A stretch of DNA of 64,000 nt from UBA7672 sp041398245 (lineage in GTDB: Bacteria; Pseudomonadota; Alphaproteobacteria; Caulobacterales; Hyphomonadaceae). Positions 52,201-60,326 of the stretch are shown here, piece after piece. The DNA lies in contig JAWKVC010000010.1 in NCBI GenBank assembly GCA_041398245.1, positions 1 through 64,000 on the forward strand, read 5' to 3'. Numbering within the stretch: position 1 is the stretch's first letter; every line of letters begins with the position of its first letter. The notes below the pieces were generated by a model. The model did not search any database. It was not told the origin of the DNA and saw only the letters and a program-made list of their open reading frames with translations. Both the position numbers and the translations under genes were made by a program.

Positions 52201-52503
52201 GAAGGCCTCGCCGCCCACTGGGAGCTCTGGTCCTTCGTGCGCGGCGGCTTCACGTCGCTGGAGGCGCTGCGGGTTGGCACGATCATGCCGGCGCGGAAAC
52301 TGGGCATGGAGAAGGATGTCGGTTCGCTTGAAGTCGGCAAGCTGGCCGATCTCGTCGTGCTCAACGCCAATCCGCTGGAGAACATCCGGAACTCGGACAA
52401 GATCGCCAGCGTCATGCTCAACGGCCGTCTCTACGACGCGCTGACCATGAACGAGATCGTCACGGGCAATCGCATCCGCGCGCCGTATTACTGGGAGAAT
52501 TAG
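49285..52503 (+). CDS. TolB-like propeller/amidohydrolase fusion protein
   Basis: A 1072-aa exported protein. A signal peptide is cleaved near AFAQ. Residues about 45-660 form TolB/WD40-like blades with repeated SPDGK-type turns (VSPDGKLIAFD, FSPDGKRIVFTSDRGGGDNI, WSPDGRFIA). From about 675 an imidazolonepropionase-like amidohydrolase follows: GARIITMADDAGGVIDNGVI, VDAHAHGPYG (metal-binding HxH), EHNIPQLTLY, GAHGQEEGLAAHWELWSFVR, and a closing GSLEVGKLADLVVLNANPLE. This fusion is known from several phyla; a role in peptide or cyclic-amide hydrolysis is likely but the substrate is unknown. GGAGGG precedes the ATG. Confidence 0.88.
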   Translation: MKYRLLVGAALGVVAAAALAFAQEAPDGDKEEKPKWDVAAPPLPTRTVNINVDEGTWMDVDVSPDGKLIAFDLLGDIYTMPITGGTATRIAEGLPFEMQPQFSPDGKRIVFTSDRGGGDNIWTMNVDGSDKQQLTKESFRLLNEPSWSPDGRFIAARKHFTTARSLGTGEIWIYHVSGGGGFVTVKRASEALQKELGEPVYTPDGKAIYYTRNVSPGNTFEYAQDSNTSLFEIEKYDLETGEVTTAVSGAGGATRPTPSPDGTKLAFVRRDRNESKLYVKDLATGALTKLYDDLDLDLQETWAVNGLYPGMDWTPDSKTIVFWAGGKIRRVDMSGNAQVIPFRVNDTRVVIDPPQPKIEVAPDNFRTSMPRYVAPSPDGRRIVFESLGKLYVKAGDSAPARLTQTRGAEMEMFPSWSRDGQRLAYVEWTDAGLGKIRVVNANGSGGRYVTAEPGHYRRPRFSPDGQTIVFEKGEGGYLLSQLRSDNPGVYRIPAAGGAMTLVTRSGSSPHFGAENDRIFLTRGDGPSGTLVSVDLNGEAERTHAKGEMVASYEVAPDGANMAFRDNFGVFVMPMAPGPQEIGSGKGASALPVVKASAGGATYVTWTEGGKRLNWALGPTVYSAPVSAMIPTSPEKPDPGYKAPETGIDISIPVQAAKPSGVTVLTGARIITMADDAGGVIDNGVIVITDNRITAVGAAGTVAVPAGARTVDLAGKTIMPGLVDAHAHGPYGDGDIIPNQNWSTIAHLALGVTTVFDPSSQASTVFASQEMQRAGIILGPRIFSTGEIVYGARSRGTLNDIQNYDDALAHVHRLKVQGAAGVKNYNQPRRDQRQQVVAASLAENIQVVAEGASLFAQDIALIADGNTALEHNIPQLTLYEDVISFFAQTKVAYTPTLVVTYGGLAADPYWRSHMDVWRHPILSKHVPPHILQPANVRRTQAPEEDFVDARSAAQALKLFKRGVNVSIGAHGQEEGLAAHWELWSFVRGGFTSLEALRVGTIMPARKLGMEKDVGSLEVGKLADLVVLNANPLENIRNSDKIASVMLNGRLYDALTMNEIVTGNRIRAPYYWEN

Positions 52504-52543
52504 ACGCCGCTGGTGGCGTGAACTCAGCTGGTTGGGGGGTACA

Positions 52544-53134
52544 ATGGCCAAGTCCAATGCCAACGTCGGAGTGACGGACGTAGACAATTCGCCAACCATG
52601 GTTACCGGCGCCGAGCCCTTTATCGGCGCGGCGTTGGCGAGTGTATTTGTCAACGAGGCAACCAAGGCGGCGGGCCAGCAGGCCGCCAAGAAGGTAATTG
52701 AAGGGCTGATGAAGGCGCCAGTCTGGCTGGCGGCGATCGATGCCTTTGAGCGAGATGACTACGTCGGTTGGATAATTCGCGTGAAGAACCTGATCAGTGT
52801 CAGGGCGTATCTGCACGACATCACTTACAGCAACAACGTTCTCGGCCGCATGTCCCTGGCGCCAAAGAGCGAGGTGACGATGGGCGGGAAGAATGACAAA
52901 AGGGAGTTTCTGACGCCGAAGCCGGGGCGGGGATGGTACGCGGATTTTGCCCCGACTTCGGATACCAAGGATTCACGGCACCTCGCTATCGAAATGCCGA
53001 AGTCCACCTTGGGCGCTGAGAAGAAGATTCGCGCGACGTTCAGTTTCTTCTTTCTGAACTCAGGCGCACCCCACGCGATTGCGACTGAGCTTCTTGTTCT
53101 GCCGAACCTGGAACCGAGAAAGATCAGACGTTGA
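52544..53134 (+). CDS. Hypothetical protein of unusual composition
   Basis: A 196-aa protein not recognised. There is no signal peptide; the N-terminal third has a small-residue helix (EPFIGAALASVFVNEATKAA) and a KVIEGLMKAPVWLAAIDAFE segment, followed by a beta-rich half ending FSFFFLNSGAPHAIATELLV. Codons use A or T in third positions more often than neighbouring genes, hinting at recent acquisition. GGGGGG precedes the ATG. Its 3' end overlaps ychF by 11 bases, tail to tail. Confidence 0.55.
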   Translation: MAKSNANVGVTDVDNSPTMVTGAEPFIGAALASVFVNEATKAAGQQAAKKVIEGLMKAPVWLAAIDAFERDDYVGWIIRVKNLISVRAYLHDITYSNNVLGRMSLAPKSEVTMGGKNDKREFLTPKPGRGWYADFAPTSDTKDSRHLAIEMPKSTLGAEKKIRATFSFFFLNSGAPHAIATELLVLPNLEPRKIRR

Positions 53135-54221
53135 ACCGGAAGTGCATGACGTCCCCGTCCTGCACGACATAGTCCTTGCCTTCCTGGCGGGCTTTGCCGG
53201 CTTCCTTGGCGCCCTGTTCGCCGTTGAACTTGACGAAGTCGTCGTACGCGATCGTCTCGGCCTTGATGAAGCCTTTCTCGAAGTCGCCATGGATCACGCC
53301 GGCGGCCTGTGGCGCGGTCGTGCCTTTCCTGATGGTCCATGCCCGCGCCTCTTTCGGCCCGACCGTGAAATAGGTCTGCAGGCCAAGCAGTTCGTAGCCA
53401 GCGCGGATGACGCGGTTGAGGCCGGGCTCTTCCAGCCCGAGGCTTTCGAGGAAGTCCTTCTGCTCTTCATCCGACAGGACGGCGATCTCGCTCTCGATCT
53501 TGGCCGAGATCACGACGGCCGCCGCGCCTTCCTTCTTCGCGTGGGCGACGACCTGATCGGAGAAGGCGTTGCCGGAGCCGGCGGAATTCTCGTCGACATT
53601 GCAGATGAAGAAAACCGGCTTGGACGTCAGCAGCTGGAGCATCTTCCAGGCTTTCTGGTCCTCGGCGGAAATCTCTGCGGCGCGCGCGGGCTTGCCGGCG
53701 TTCAGCTGTTCCAGCGCCTTGTTGACCAGCGCCAGCGTCTGGATCGCTTCCTTGTCGCCGCCCTTGGCTTTCTTCTCGACGTTCTGTTTCCGCTTTTCGA
53801 GGCTTTCCATGTCGGCGAGCATCAGCTCGGTTTCGACAACCTCGAAATCCGCCAGCGGATCGATCTTGCCGGACACGTGCGTGATGTCGGCATCCTCGAA
53901 GCAGCGCAGCACGTAGGCGATGGCGTCGCATTCGCGGATGTTCGAGAGGAACTGGTTGCCCAGCCCCTCGCCCTTGCTCGCGCCCTTCACCAGTCCGGCG
54001 ATGTCCACGAAGTTCATCCGGGTCGGAATGATCTCCTTCGAGCCGGCGATCTTCGCCAGCACGTTGAGGCGGGGCTCGGGCATGGCGACATCACCCACGT
54101 TCGGCTCGATGGTGCAGAACGGATAGTTCGCCGCCTGCGCCGCCGCCGTGCGGGTTAGCGCATTGAACAGGGTCGACTTGCCGACATTCGGCAGGCCCAC
54201 GATTCCGGCCTTGAAGCCCAT
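53124..54221 (-). CDS. ychF: Redox-regulated ATPase YchF (Obg-family)
   Basis: A 365-aa P-loop NTPase of the Obg-like family that prefers ATP. It has GIVGLPNVGKSTLFNALT (G1), NYPFCTIEPNVG (switch I), FVDIAGLVKGASKGEGLGN (G3), and a C-terminal TGS domain, AWTIRKGTTAPQAAGVIHGD ... YVVQDGDVMHFRFNV. It binds ribosomes and affects the oxidative stress response. Its ATG overlaps the TGA of pth by one base, a common ychF-pth arrangement. Confidence 0.96.
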   Translation of the reverse strand: MGFKAGIVGLPNVGKSTLFNALTRTAAAQAANYPFCTIEPNVGDVAMPEPRLNVLAKIAGSKEIIPTRMNFVDIAGLVKGASKGEGLGNQFLSNIRECDAIAYVLRCFEDADITHVSGKIDPLADFEVVETELMLADMESLEKRKQNVEKKAKGGDKEAIQTLALVNKALEQLNAGKPARAAEISAEDQKAWKMLQLLTSKPVFFICNVDENSAGSGNAFSDQVVAHAKKEGAAAVVISAKIESEIAVLSDEEQKDFLESLGLEEPGLNRVIRAGYELLGLQTYFTVGPKEARAWTIRKGTTAPQAAGVIHGDFEKGFIKAETIAYDDFVKFNGEQGAKEAGKARQEGKDYVVQDGDVMHFRFNV

Positions 54222-54871
54222 CAGCTGTTTTCCTTCGGCGGCGTTGGCGGTGGGGAGGGATTGCGCGGATCGCTCTTCGGCGCTGGCGCAAGGCGCATCA
54301 CTTCGGTCTGGTAGCGCTCGTCATTGGTTCCGGCGACGAGGAAAGGCAGGGCCTCGACACACGCCTTGATCAGGGCGTTCACGGCGGGGCGCTCGTCGGG
54401 ATGGAAGTCCGCGAGGACAGCCGCCTTCACAACACTCTTGTCGCCCGGATGCCCGACGCCCATGCGACCGCGGCGCACCTCGGTCGAGGCCAGTGCGTAG
54501 ATCGAACGGATGCCGTTGTGGCCGGCGGCGCTGCGTCCTGTCGCCATGCGGAAGCGGCCCAGCGCCATGTCGATCTCGTCGTGGAAGACCACAATGTCAG
54601 ACGGCGCAAGATAGTGCTTGCGCATGATCGCGCCGACCGACTTGCCCGAGTTGTTCATGTAGGTCAGCGGCTTGGCGAGCATCGCCTTCACGCTGACGCC
54701 ATCGGGCGTCTTCAGCTGGCCCTCGCACACGTCGGCGTCGAACTTCGCGTTGGTCTGCCACGGCGAAAACCGGTAGGCGTCCGCAATCGCTTCAACCAGC
54801 TTGAAGCCGATATTGTGCCGGTTGCCTTCGTACTGAGGTCCGGGATTTCCAAGGCCCACGATGAGCAGCAT
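54221..54871 (-). CDS. pth: Peptidyl-tRNA hydrolase
   Basis: A 216-aa enzyme that recycles peptidyl-tRNAs dropped from ribosomes. LLIVGLGNPGPQYEGNRHNI contains the catalytic His19, and the essential Asn and Asp lie in LTYMNNSGKSVG and VVFHDEIDM. AGHNGIRSI is the third family block. A 25-residue Pro/Ser-rich tail extends past the usual end. It lies between rplY and ychF in the same direction. Confidence 0.96.
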   Translation of the reverse strand: MLLIVGLGNPGPQYEGNRHNIGFKLVEAIADAYRFSPWQTNAKFDADVCEGQLKTPDGVSVKAMLAKPLTYMNNSGKSVGAIMRKHYLAPSDIVVFHDEIDMALGRFRMATGRSAAGHNGIRSIYALASTEVRRGRMGVGHPGDKSVVKAAVLADFHPDERPAVNALIKACVEALPFLVAGTNDERYQTEVMRLAPAPKSDPRNPSPPPTPPKENS

Positions 54872-54927
54872 CAGAGCCGTCCAGGAGGATGGGCCGGCGC
54901 GCGTGTCCGCGCGCCGGCTTCAGGTCC

Positions 54928-55614
54928 TTACTTCTTGGCCGGAGCGGCCGTTGCGGCGGCGGCCGGAGCAGCGGCGGCGCCAGCGGCCGGAGCGGCAGCA
55001 GCAGCGGCGTCAGCGGCCGGCGTTTCTTCAGCCACATCATCCTTGGCCTTGCGGCCCGTGATCGTGACGATGGTGAAGTCGCGGTCGGTGATGGTCGGGG
55101 TGCAGCTTTCGGGAAGCTGGATCGCCGAGATCTTCAGCGCATCGCCGATCTCCATCGCGGAGATGTCGGCGACCAGTTCTTCCGGGATCGCGTCGGCCGG
55201 CGCATGCAGCCAGATTTCGTGACGGACGATGTTGAGCGCGCCGCCGCGCTTCACGCCCGGGGACACGCCATGGCCCACAACTTTCACCGGCACAGCGACG
55301 CGGATGATCTGGCCCGGCTCGACGCGATAGAGATCGAGATGGGTCGGCTCGTCGGTGACCGGGTGGAACTGGATGTCCTGCGCGAACACCAGCTGGCGCT
55401 CGCCTTTGTGCTCCAGCGTCACTGTGTGCGAGATGAACTTGCCCGAGTTGAGGGCGGCGCTGATGGTCTTCTTGTCGATCGAGATGGCGACGGGGGCGCG
55501 GTCGCCGCCGTACAGCACAGCCGGGACGCGGCCGTTGCGGCGGTCTTCACGCGCGCCGCCGCGGCCCGTGCGCTCGCGCACGTCGACATTGAGGACGATA
55601 TTGGACGTGGTCAT
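54928..55614 (-). CDS. rplY: 50S ribosomal protein L25/Ctc
   Basis: A 228-aa protein binding 5S rRNA in the large subunit. The L25 domain (about 1-95) has RERTGRGGAREDRRNGRVPA and VLYGGDRAPVAISID; the TL5/Ctc beta-domain (about 96-195) contains HLDLYRVEPGQIIRVAVPVK. It ends in an Ala/Pro-rich tail of about 35 residues. The ATG at 55614 has GGAG 6 bases upstream. It is first in the rplY-pth-ychF cluster. Confidence 0.95.
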   Translation of the reverse strand: MTTSNIVLNVDVRERTGRGGAREDRRNGRVPAVLYGGDRAPVAISIDKKTISAALNSGKFISHTVTLEHKGERQLVFAQDIQFHPVTDEPTHLDLYRVEPGQIIRVAVPVKVVGHGVSPGVKRGGALNIVRHEIWLHAPADAIPEELVADISAMEIGDALKISAIQLPESCTPTITDRDFTIVTITGRKAKDDVAEETPAADAAAAAAPAAGAAAAPAAAATAAPAKK

Positions 55615-55852
55615 GTTTCGCTCCGTTTCGCCCTGATGACCGCCCGTCCGGATCGGGAGGGGCTCACCCTGGCTACACAGACGGCGCCAATCGCCGCCTT
55701 TTTGGGGAGCCGGGCCTATACACAAGCACGGCCATACCGGCAAGGCCGCCGGCCGCGGCATTATTCGCGTCTGACGTGATGGTAATCGGCATGCCCCGGC
55801 CCGTTCGGCTATATTTTGCTTGGGAATTCAATCTGCCGGGCGAGGATGGCTG

Positions 55853-56692
55853 ATGCCTCAGGGCGCGCCAGGAACAGACGTGGTTAAGGTGGCGGTCCAG
55901 CCGACACTGGCGCCGCCACGTTTCCCCTTTATTCCGTGGGGTCTGGCGCCTCTGGCGGGTCTCGGTCTCGTGCTGGTCGCCGCGCTCATTCCCTTCGCGT
56001 TCGGAGAGATCCAGAGCGCGACAGCCGACGCGACGCGCCGGGCGATGGACGTGACGGGCTCGAACTGGGCCAGCGCCAGGGTCTCCGGCCAGTGGGTGAC
56101 GCTCACCGGCAAACCCCCATCACGCGAAGCCGCCGCCCGGCTTGTGGCGGCCGTTTCGGGCGCCCGCGCGCCGACTTTCCTGGGCGAGGCTGAACCGGCG
56201 ACCATGGTGATCGAGCAGTTCACCTGGTCCGAAAGCCCGCTCCAGCCGGTCGAACCCAACCAGCCGCACATCGAGGCGGGCAGCGACGCCGCATCGCCCG
56301 CTCCGCCGCCAGCAGCTGTCACGCGTTGCGACCAGTCGATGGCCGACCTGCTCGGCTCCTCGACGATCCAGTTCGCGACCAACAGCGCCGTCATCCGCAG
56401 CACCAGCACGTTCCTGCTCGACGCCATCGCCCGCGCGGCGAAGGCCTGCCCGGGTCAGCTGCGGATCGAGGGGCATACAGATGAGGTCGGAGAGGACGAC
56501 TCGAACGTGGCGCTCAGCCTGCGCCGCGCCGAAGCCGTCAGAACCGCCCTGATCCGCCGCGGCGTCGCCGCCGACCGCCTGATCGCGGAAGGCTTCGGCG
56601 CAACCCACCCCATCGCCGACAACACGACCGAAGCGGGCCGCGCCCGCAATCGCCGCATCGAAATTCGCGCCATCGGCGCCTCACCTACCTGA
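55853..56692 (+). CDS. OmpA-family protein with inner-membrane anchor
   Basis: A 279-aa protein. One N-terminal membrane helix (about 32-52, LAPLAGLGLVLVAALIPFAF) is followed by a BON-like segment (NWASARVSGQWVTLTGKPPS), a Pro-rich linker, and a C-terminal OmpA peptidoglycan-binding domain: IQFATNSAVIRSTSTFLLDA, RIEGHTDEVGEDDSNVALSL, ERA-type RRAEAVRTALIRRGVAADRL and NRRIEI. It would link the inner membrane to peptidoglycan. It is followed 11 bases later by the coiled-coil protein, likely co-expressed. Confidence 0.8.
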   Translation: MPQGAPGTDVVKVAVQPTLAPPRFPFIPWGLAPLAGLGLVLVAALIPFAFGEIQSATADATRRAMDVTGSNWASARVSGQWVTLTGKPPSREAAARLVAAVSGARAPTFLGEAEPATMVIEQFTWSESPLQPVEPNQPHIEAGSDAASPAPPPAAVTRCDQSMADLLGSSTIQFATNSAVIRSTSTFLLDAIARAAKACPGQLRIEGHTDEVGEDDSNVALSLRRAEAVRTALIRRGVAADRLIAEGFGATHPIADNTTEAGRARNRRIEIRAIGASPT

Positions 56693-56703
56693 TTGGACGC
56701 GCC

Positions 56704-58248
56704 ATGTGGTTCCTGTTGCTCCAGATCCTTGCCCTTGTCCTGCTGGCCGCCGGTTTTGGCGCCTGGCTGATGTGGTGGTGGCTCAATCGCCGGTTCGAGA
56801 CGATCGCGCGCAGCCGCGAACTTCTGGTCAGCCAGACCAGCCGGATCGACAATCTGGTCACGCGCGATGATCTCGAAAAGGAAGCCGCTTTGCTGGCTGC
56901 GACGGTCAACAACCAGCGGCCCGTCGATCTGCAGCCGATGGAGGAACGCCTGACGGGCCTCCGATCCAGCCTCGCGGACGTCGAGCGCATGCTGGCGAAC
57001 CTGCGCATTCCGGAGCCGGACCTCGGGCCGATCCAGCAGCGGCTGCAGGCGCTGGAAGTGCGCGTATCGCAGGTCGACGAAACGGTCCGCGCTATCCGCA
57101 TGCCGGAGGTCGATCTTGGGCCGGTGCACAGCGGCATCGCCTCGCTGGGCCTGTCGATCAACGCGATGGAACCTGTCTCGCGCGGCCTCGAGCCGTTGGC
57201 CGAACGGCTCGCCGCGCTCGAGACGCGTCTTGGCGATCTTGGCGGCAAGATCGAGGGCGCGCGCCGCAACGACATGGATGTCATCGCGGGCCGCTTCGCG
57301 AACGTCACGCAGGCGATCGGCAATCTGCGCATTCCCGACATCGCGCCGCTGCAGATGCGTCTGTCCGAGATACAGGCCGCTGTCGCCAACATCCCTCCCG
57401 CGCCGAGCCTGCAGCCCGTGTTGACCGGACTTGGCGAGGTGAAATCGGCCATCGGGTCCATCCCGCAACCCGATCTTGCGCCGCTCAAGACGTCGCTGAC
57501 CGATCTGGAGACGTTCGTGGTCGCGCTGGACAAGCCGCTGCTCGATCTCACGCCGCTACATACGCGGCTCTCCGCGCTTGAGTCCTCGCTGTCGCTGGTT
57601 CAGGCCGAAGTGAAGGAGGCGCGGGCGCTACAGCCGATCGATCGCCGCCTCGCCAGCCTGCAGGAAGCGCTGGGCAGCATGCCGGGGCCGGACTTCGCGC
57701 CGGTGCTGAGCGCGGTGCGCTCCATCGATAGCCGTCATGATCTTGTGGCGATGGAAAACCGGCTGACCGCTATCGAATACGGTCTCGCAGCACTTCATCA
57801 CATGCTGCGTTCGCGCGGCGACACGATCCTTGGACGTGGCGAAGGCGACAGCCGGTCAGGACCGCCTCTTCATGTCGTGCGCGAAACGCCGCCCGCGCCG
57901 CCAGCACCGGCACGTCCCGAGCGCGAGTCAGATCCGATCAACGCTTTCCTGCGTGCGGGCGACGAAGCGAACCTGTTGGCTGAGCCGGCTTTCGGTCCGC
58001 CGGACGATCTCGAAGCCATCGATGGCGTCGGGCCGATGCTGCGCGCCCTGCTCAATGATCTCGGCGTCTACTATTACTGGCAGGTGGCCGAATGGACGCC
58101 GAAGGAAATCGACTGGGTTGAAAGCAAGCTGATGCACTTCAAGGGGCGCATCCGGCGCGATGACTGGGTCGGCCACGCGCGCCAGCTGGCTTCCATGCCG
58201 GCGGCGGTCAAACGACCCGGTCAAACACCGTTGCGCCGGCCGATCTGA
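56704..58248 (+). CDS. Membrane-anchored coiled-coil protein with C-terminal HhH domain
   Basis: A 514-aa protein. It has an N-terminal membrane helix (about 4-24), then roughly 350 residues of segmented coiled coil in which a P-x-x-D-[LIF]-x-P motif recurs: PEPDLGPIQQRLQALE, PEVDLGPVHSGIASLG, PQPDLAPLKTSLTDLE, PLLDLTPLHTRLSALE, PGPDFAPVLSAVRSID. The last 80 residues form a helix-hairpin-helix fold, DDLEAIDGVGPMLRALLNDL with WTPKEIDWVESKLMHFKGRI, as found at the ends of several respiratory and ribosomal proteins. Function unknown. It is paired with the OmpA-like gene. Confidence 0.75.
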   Translation: MWFLLLQILALVLLAAGFGAWLMWWWLNRRFETIARSRELLVSQTSRIDNLVTRDDLEKEAALLAATVNNQRPVDLQPMEERLTGLRSSLADVERMLANLRIPEPDLGPIQQRLQALEVRVSQVDETVRAIRMPEVDLGPVHSGIASLGLSINAMEPVSRGLEPLAERLAALETRLGDLGGKIEGARRNDMDVIAGRFANVTQAIGNLRIPDIAPLQMRLSEIQAAVANIPPAPSLQPVLTGLGEVKSAIGSIPQPDLAPLKTSLTDLETFVVALDKPLLDLTPLHTRLSALESSLSLVQAEVKEARALQPIDRRLASLQEALGSMPGPDFAPVLSAVRSIDSRHDLVAMENRLTAIEYGLAALHHMLRSRGDTILGRGEGDSRSGPPLHVVRETPPAPPAPARPERESDPINAFLRAGDEANLLAEPAFGPPDDLEAIDGVGPMLRALLNDLGVYYYWQVAEWTPKEIDWVESKLMHFKGRIRRDDWVGHARQLASMPAAVKRPGQTPLRRPI

Positions 58249-58260
58249 TGGTCCGCCTCT

Positions 58261-59565
58261 TCAACTGAGGCCGTGCCACGCCCGCTCGCCATGGATATGC
58301 ATGTCGAGCCCTTCGATCTCGGCTTCCGGTTTGGCGCGCACGTTGAGGAAGAAACTGCACACCTTGACGATCAGGTAAGTGGCCGCGATTGACCAGGCGA
58401 CTGTGACGACGACTCCCTGCACCTGCACCCAGGCCTGCTGGCCAACGCTTGCATTTCCAAGTCCAGGGGCGAGCGGGCCAACGCTGGCAAGCAGCGGCAG
58501 GACGAGTGTGCCAAGAATGCCGCCGACGCCATGCACGGCAAATACATCGAGACTGTCATCGACCTTGAGCCGGTTGCGGATGAGCGTCACCGCGAAGAAA
58601 CAAACTCCCGAAGCCGCGACGCCGATGATCACGGCGCCAAGCGGTCCGACCGATCCAGCGGCTGGCGTGATAGTCGCAAGACCTGCGATCAACCCGGTCA
58701 CGGCGCCAACCAGCGCGGGACGGCCGAACTTCACCCACTCAATCGCCATCCATGTCAGCGCGGCAGTCGACGCGGACAGGTGGGTAACCAGCATGGCGCT
58801 GCCTGCGGAGTGATTTGCGCCGACAGCCGAGCCTGCATTGAAGCCGTACCAGCCGACCCAAAGCATGGCGGCGCCAATCATCACCAGCACCGGGCTGTGC
58901 GGCGGACGCATCTCGTGCGGGAAATGCTTCCGCTTGCCAACCATCGTTGCGACCACCAGTGCTGACGACCCGGCCGTCGCGTGAACCACCAGGCCGCCTG
59001 CGAAATCGCGCACGCCTTGCTGGTAGAGCCAACCGCCTGTTCCCCACACCCAGTGGCAGACCGGCGCATAGACCAGCAGCATCCAGGCCGAGGAGAAGAC
59101 AAGCACAAACGCAAAGCCTGCCCGTTCGGGATAGGCGCCCACGATCAGCGCCGGCGTAATGATGGCGAACGTCATCTGGAACATGAAGAAGACGGACTCG
59201 GGTATCGTCCCGGTCTCGCTGTCGGCCGTCACGCCGTTCAGCAAGGCTTTTCCAAAAGCGCCCCAGAAGCCGTTCGCCGGACCGCCGTCTCCAAAGGCAA
59301 TGGAATAGCCCGCAAAGAGCCAGAGCAGCGACATCAGGCATGCAATGACGACGCACTGGCTTAGCACGGACAGCACGTTCTTCGACTGCACGAGGCCGCC
59401 ATAGAAGAGCGCGAGCGCCGGCAGGGTCATCATCAGTACGAGAGCTGTTGCGGTCAGCATCCACGCCGTGTCGCCGGTGTTCGTCTCGGCGAAGGCGGCC
59501 GGCGCGCAGGCCAGCGCAAGAGTGGTTCCGACGGCCGCAAAGCGGCCGGCTCGCAGGATGGTCAT
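58261..59565 (-). CDS. amt: Ammonium transporter (Amt family)
   Basis: A 434-aa protein with a cleavable signal peptide and eleven helices, as in Amt/Mep channels. Signature blocks are LALFYGGLVQSKNVLSVLSQ, DFAGGLVVHATAGSSALVVA with the family His, PHSPVLVMIGAAMLWVGWYG, and DVFAVHGVGGILGTLVLPLL with the second pore histidine. It conducts ammonium/ammonia. No glnK gene lies beside it, unlike the usual glnK-amtB pair. GGAGGG precedes the ATG at 59565. Confidence 0.92.
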   Translation of the reverse strand: MTILRAGRFAAVGTTLALACAPAAFAETNTGDTAWMLTATALVLMMTLPALALFYGGLVQSKNVLSVLSQCVVIACLMSLLWLFAGYSIAFGDGGPANGFWGAFGKALLNGVTADSETGTIPESVFFMFQMTFAIITPALIVGAYPERAGFAFVLVFSSAWMLLVYAPVCHWVWGTGGWLYQQGVRDFAGGLVVHATAGSSALVVATMVGKRKHFPHEMRPPHSPVLVMIGAAMLWVGWYGFNAGSAVGANHSAGSAMLVTHLSASTAALTWMAIEWVKFGRPALVGAVTGLIAGLATITPAAGSVGPLGAVIIGVAASGVCFFAVTLIRNRLKVDDSLDVFAVHGVGGILGTLVLPLLASVGPLAPGLGNASVGQQAWVQVQGVVVTVAWSIAATYLIVKVCSFFLNVRAKPEAEIEGLDMHIHGERAWHGLS

Positions 59566-59729
59566 GGGGTCCCTCCGGTTTCGCCGACTCGCGCGGCGTT
59601 GCCCGCTTATTAGGCGAGCCGCCGAAAATTTGACCGCGGACGGGTATTGGACGGGCGGGGCGATGGAGGGGCGCTCAAAGATCGGGCGCTGAGGGGGTAG
59701 ATCGCCCAATTTATGATCAGAAACCAGAT

Positions 59730-59760
59730 GCGGGAGGGACCTGAGTCGGGTCCCTCCCGC
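59730..59760 (-). terminator. Terminator hairpin after the UrcA gene
   Basis: A perfect 12-bp stem GCGGGAGGGACC (59730-59741) with GGTCCCTCCCGC (59749-59760). On the reverse strand CATCTGGTTTCTG follows, a weak T-rich tract. It lies 40 bases after the UrcA stop. Confidence 0.6.
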
Positions 59761-59799
59761 GGCAGGCGGCGTTCAAAGCCCGAGAGGTGACAAGGGCTT

Positions 59800-60138
59800 C
59801 TAGCGCTGGGCCTGCTGTTGGCCGTCCCGCTCGAAACGGGCGATGTCGAGGCTGGCGCGAAGGGTCGGCGACAGCGCTTTGGCGGATTTGGCCGCGGCGT
59901 CTTCCGCGCATGCACGGCGGCGGGACAGCGGGCGCTGACCCTCGCACAGCTTGGCGGCGGCGCGTTCCACCTGAGCCAGCAGGACCTGCCGGTCAGCCGG
60001 CTGGCTGAGATCGAGTTGCTCGAAGCGGATCACATAGCCGTTTCCGACTTTCCAGAGCCCGTCATCGGCCTGGGCGGGGAGCGCAACCGCGGCAGCGACG
60101 AGACCGGCGAGGCAGGCAGTGCGAAGCTTGGCGAACAT
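59800..60138 (-). CDS. UrcA family secreted protein
   Basis: A 112-aa exported protein with a signal peptide ending at PAQA. The mature part matches UrcA: VIRFEQLDLSQPADRQVLLA, VERAAAKLCEGQ with the first Cys, and RRACAEDAAAKSAKALS with the second. UrcA proteins are small two-cysteine periplasmic proteins of unknown function, common in alphaproteobacteria. GGAGAAG precedes the ATG. It is divergent from the winged-helix/TPR regulator. Confidence 0.8.
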   Translation of the reverse strand: MFAKLRTACLAGLVAAAVALPAQADDGLWKVGNGYVIRFEQLDLSQPADRQVLLAQVERAAAKLCEGQRPLSRRRACAEDAAAKSAKALSPTLRASLDIARFERDGQQQAQR

Positions 60139-60326
60139 GGGGTCTTCTCCTTCCAGATGCGGCGCCCCTTGGCGTCGATGGGAGGAGGCTGGGCCCGGCC
60201 TCGCAAAAAGATGAGGACCTGCGCCTGATATTCGCCTGACTTTTCCCTGATGATGAAGGAAAACAAGAGCATACGCCCGCAGGCTCACGCTTGAAGGGCG
60301 CCGGGACGAAAGCCTACGCACATCCA

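Noticed and set aside
50233..52689. 818-codon frame opposite the amidohydrolase fusion
   Set aside because: Same reason: low-complexity, basic translation opposite a well-supported gene.
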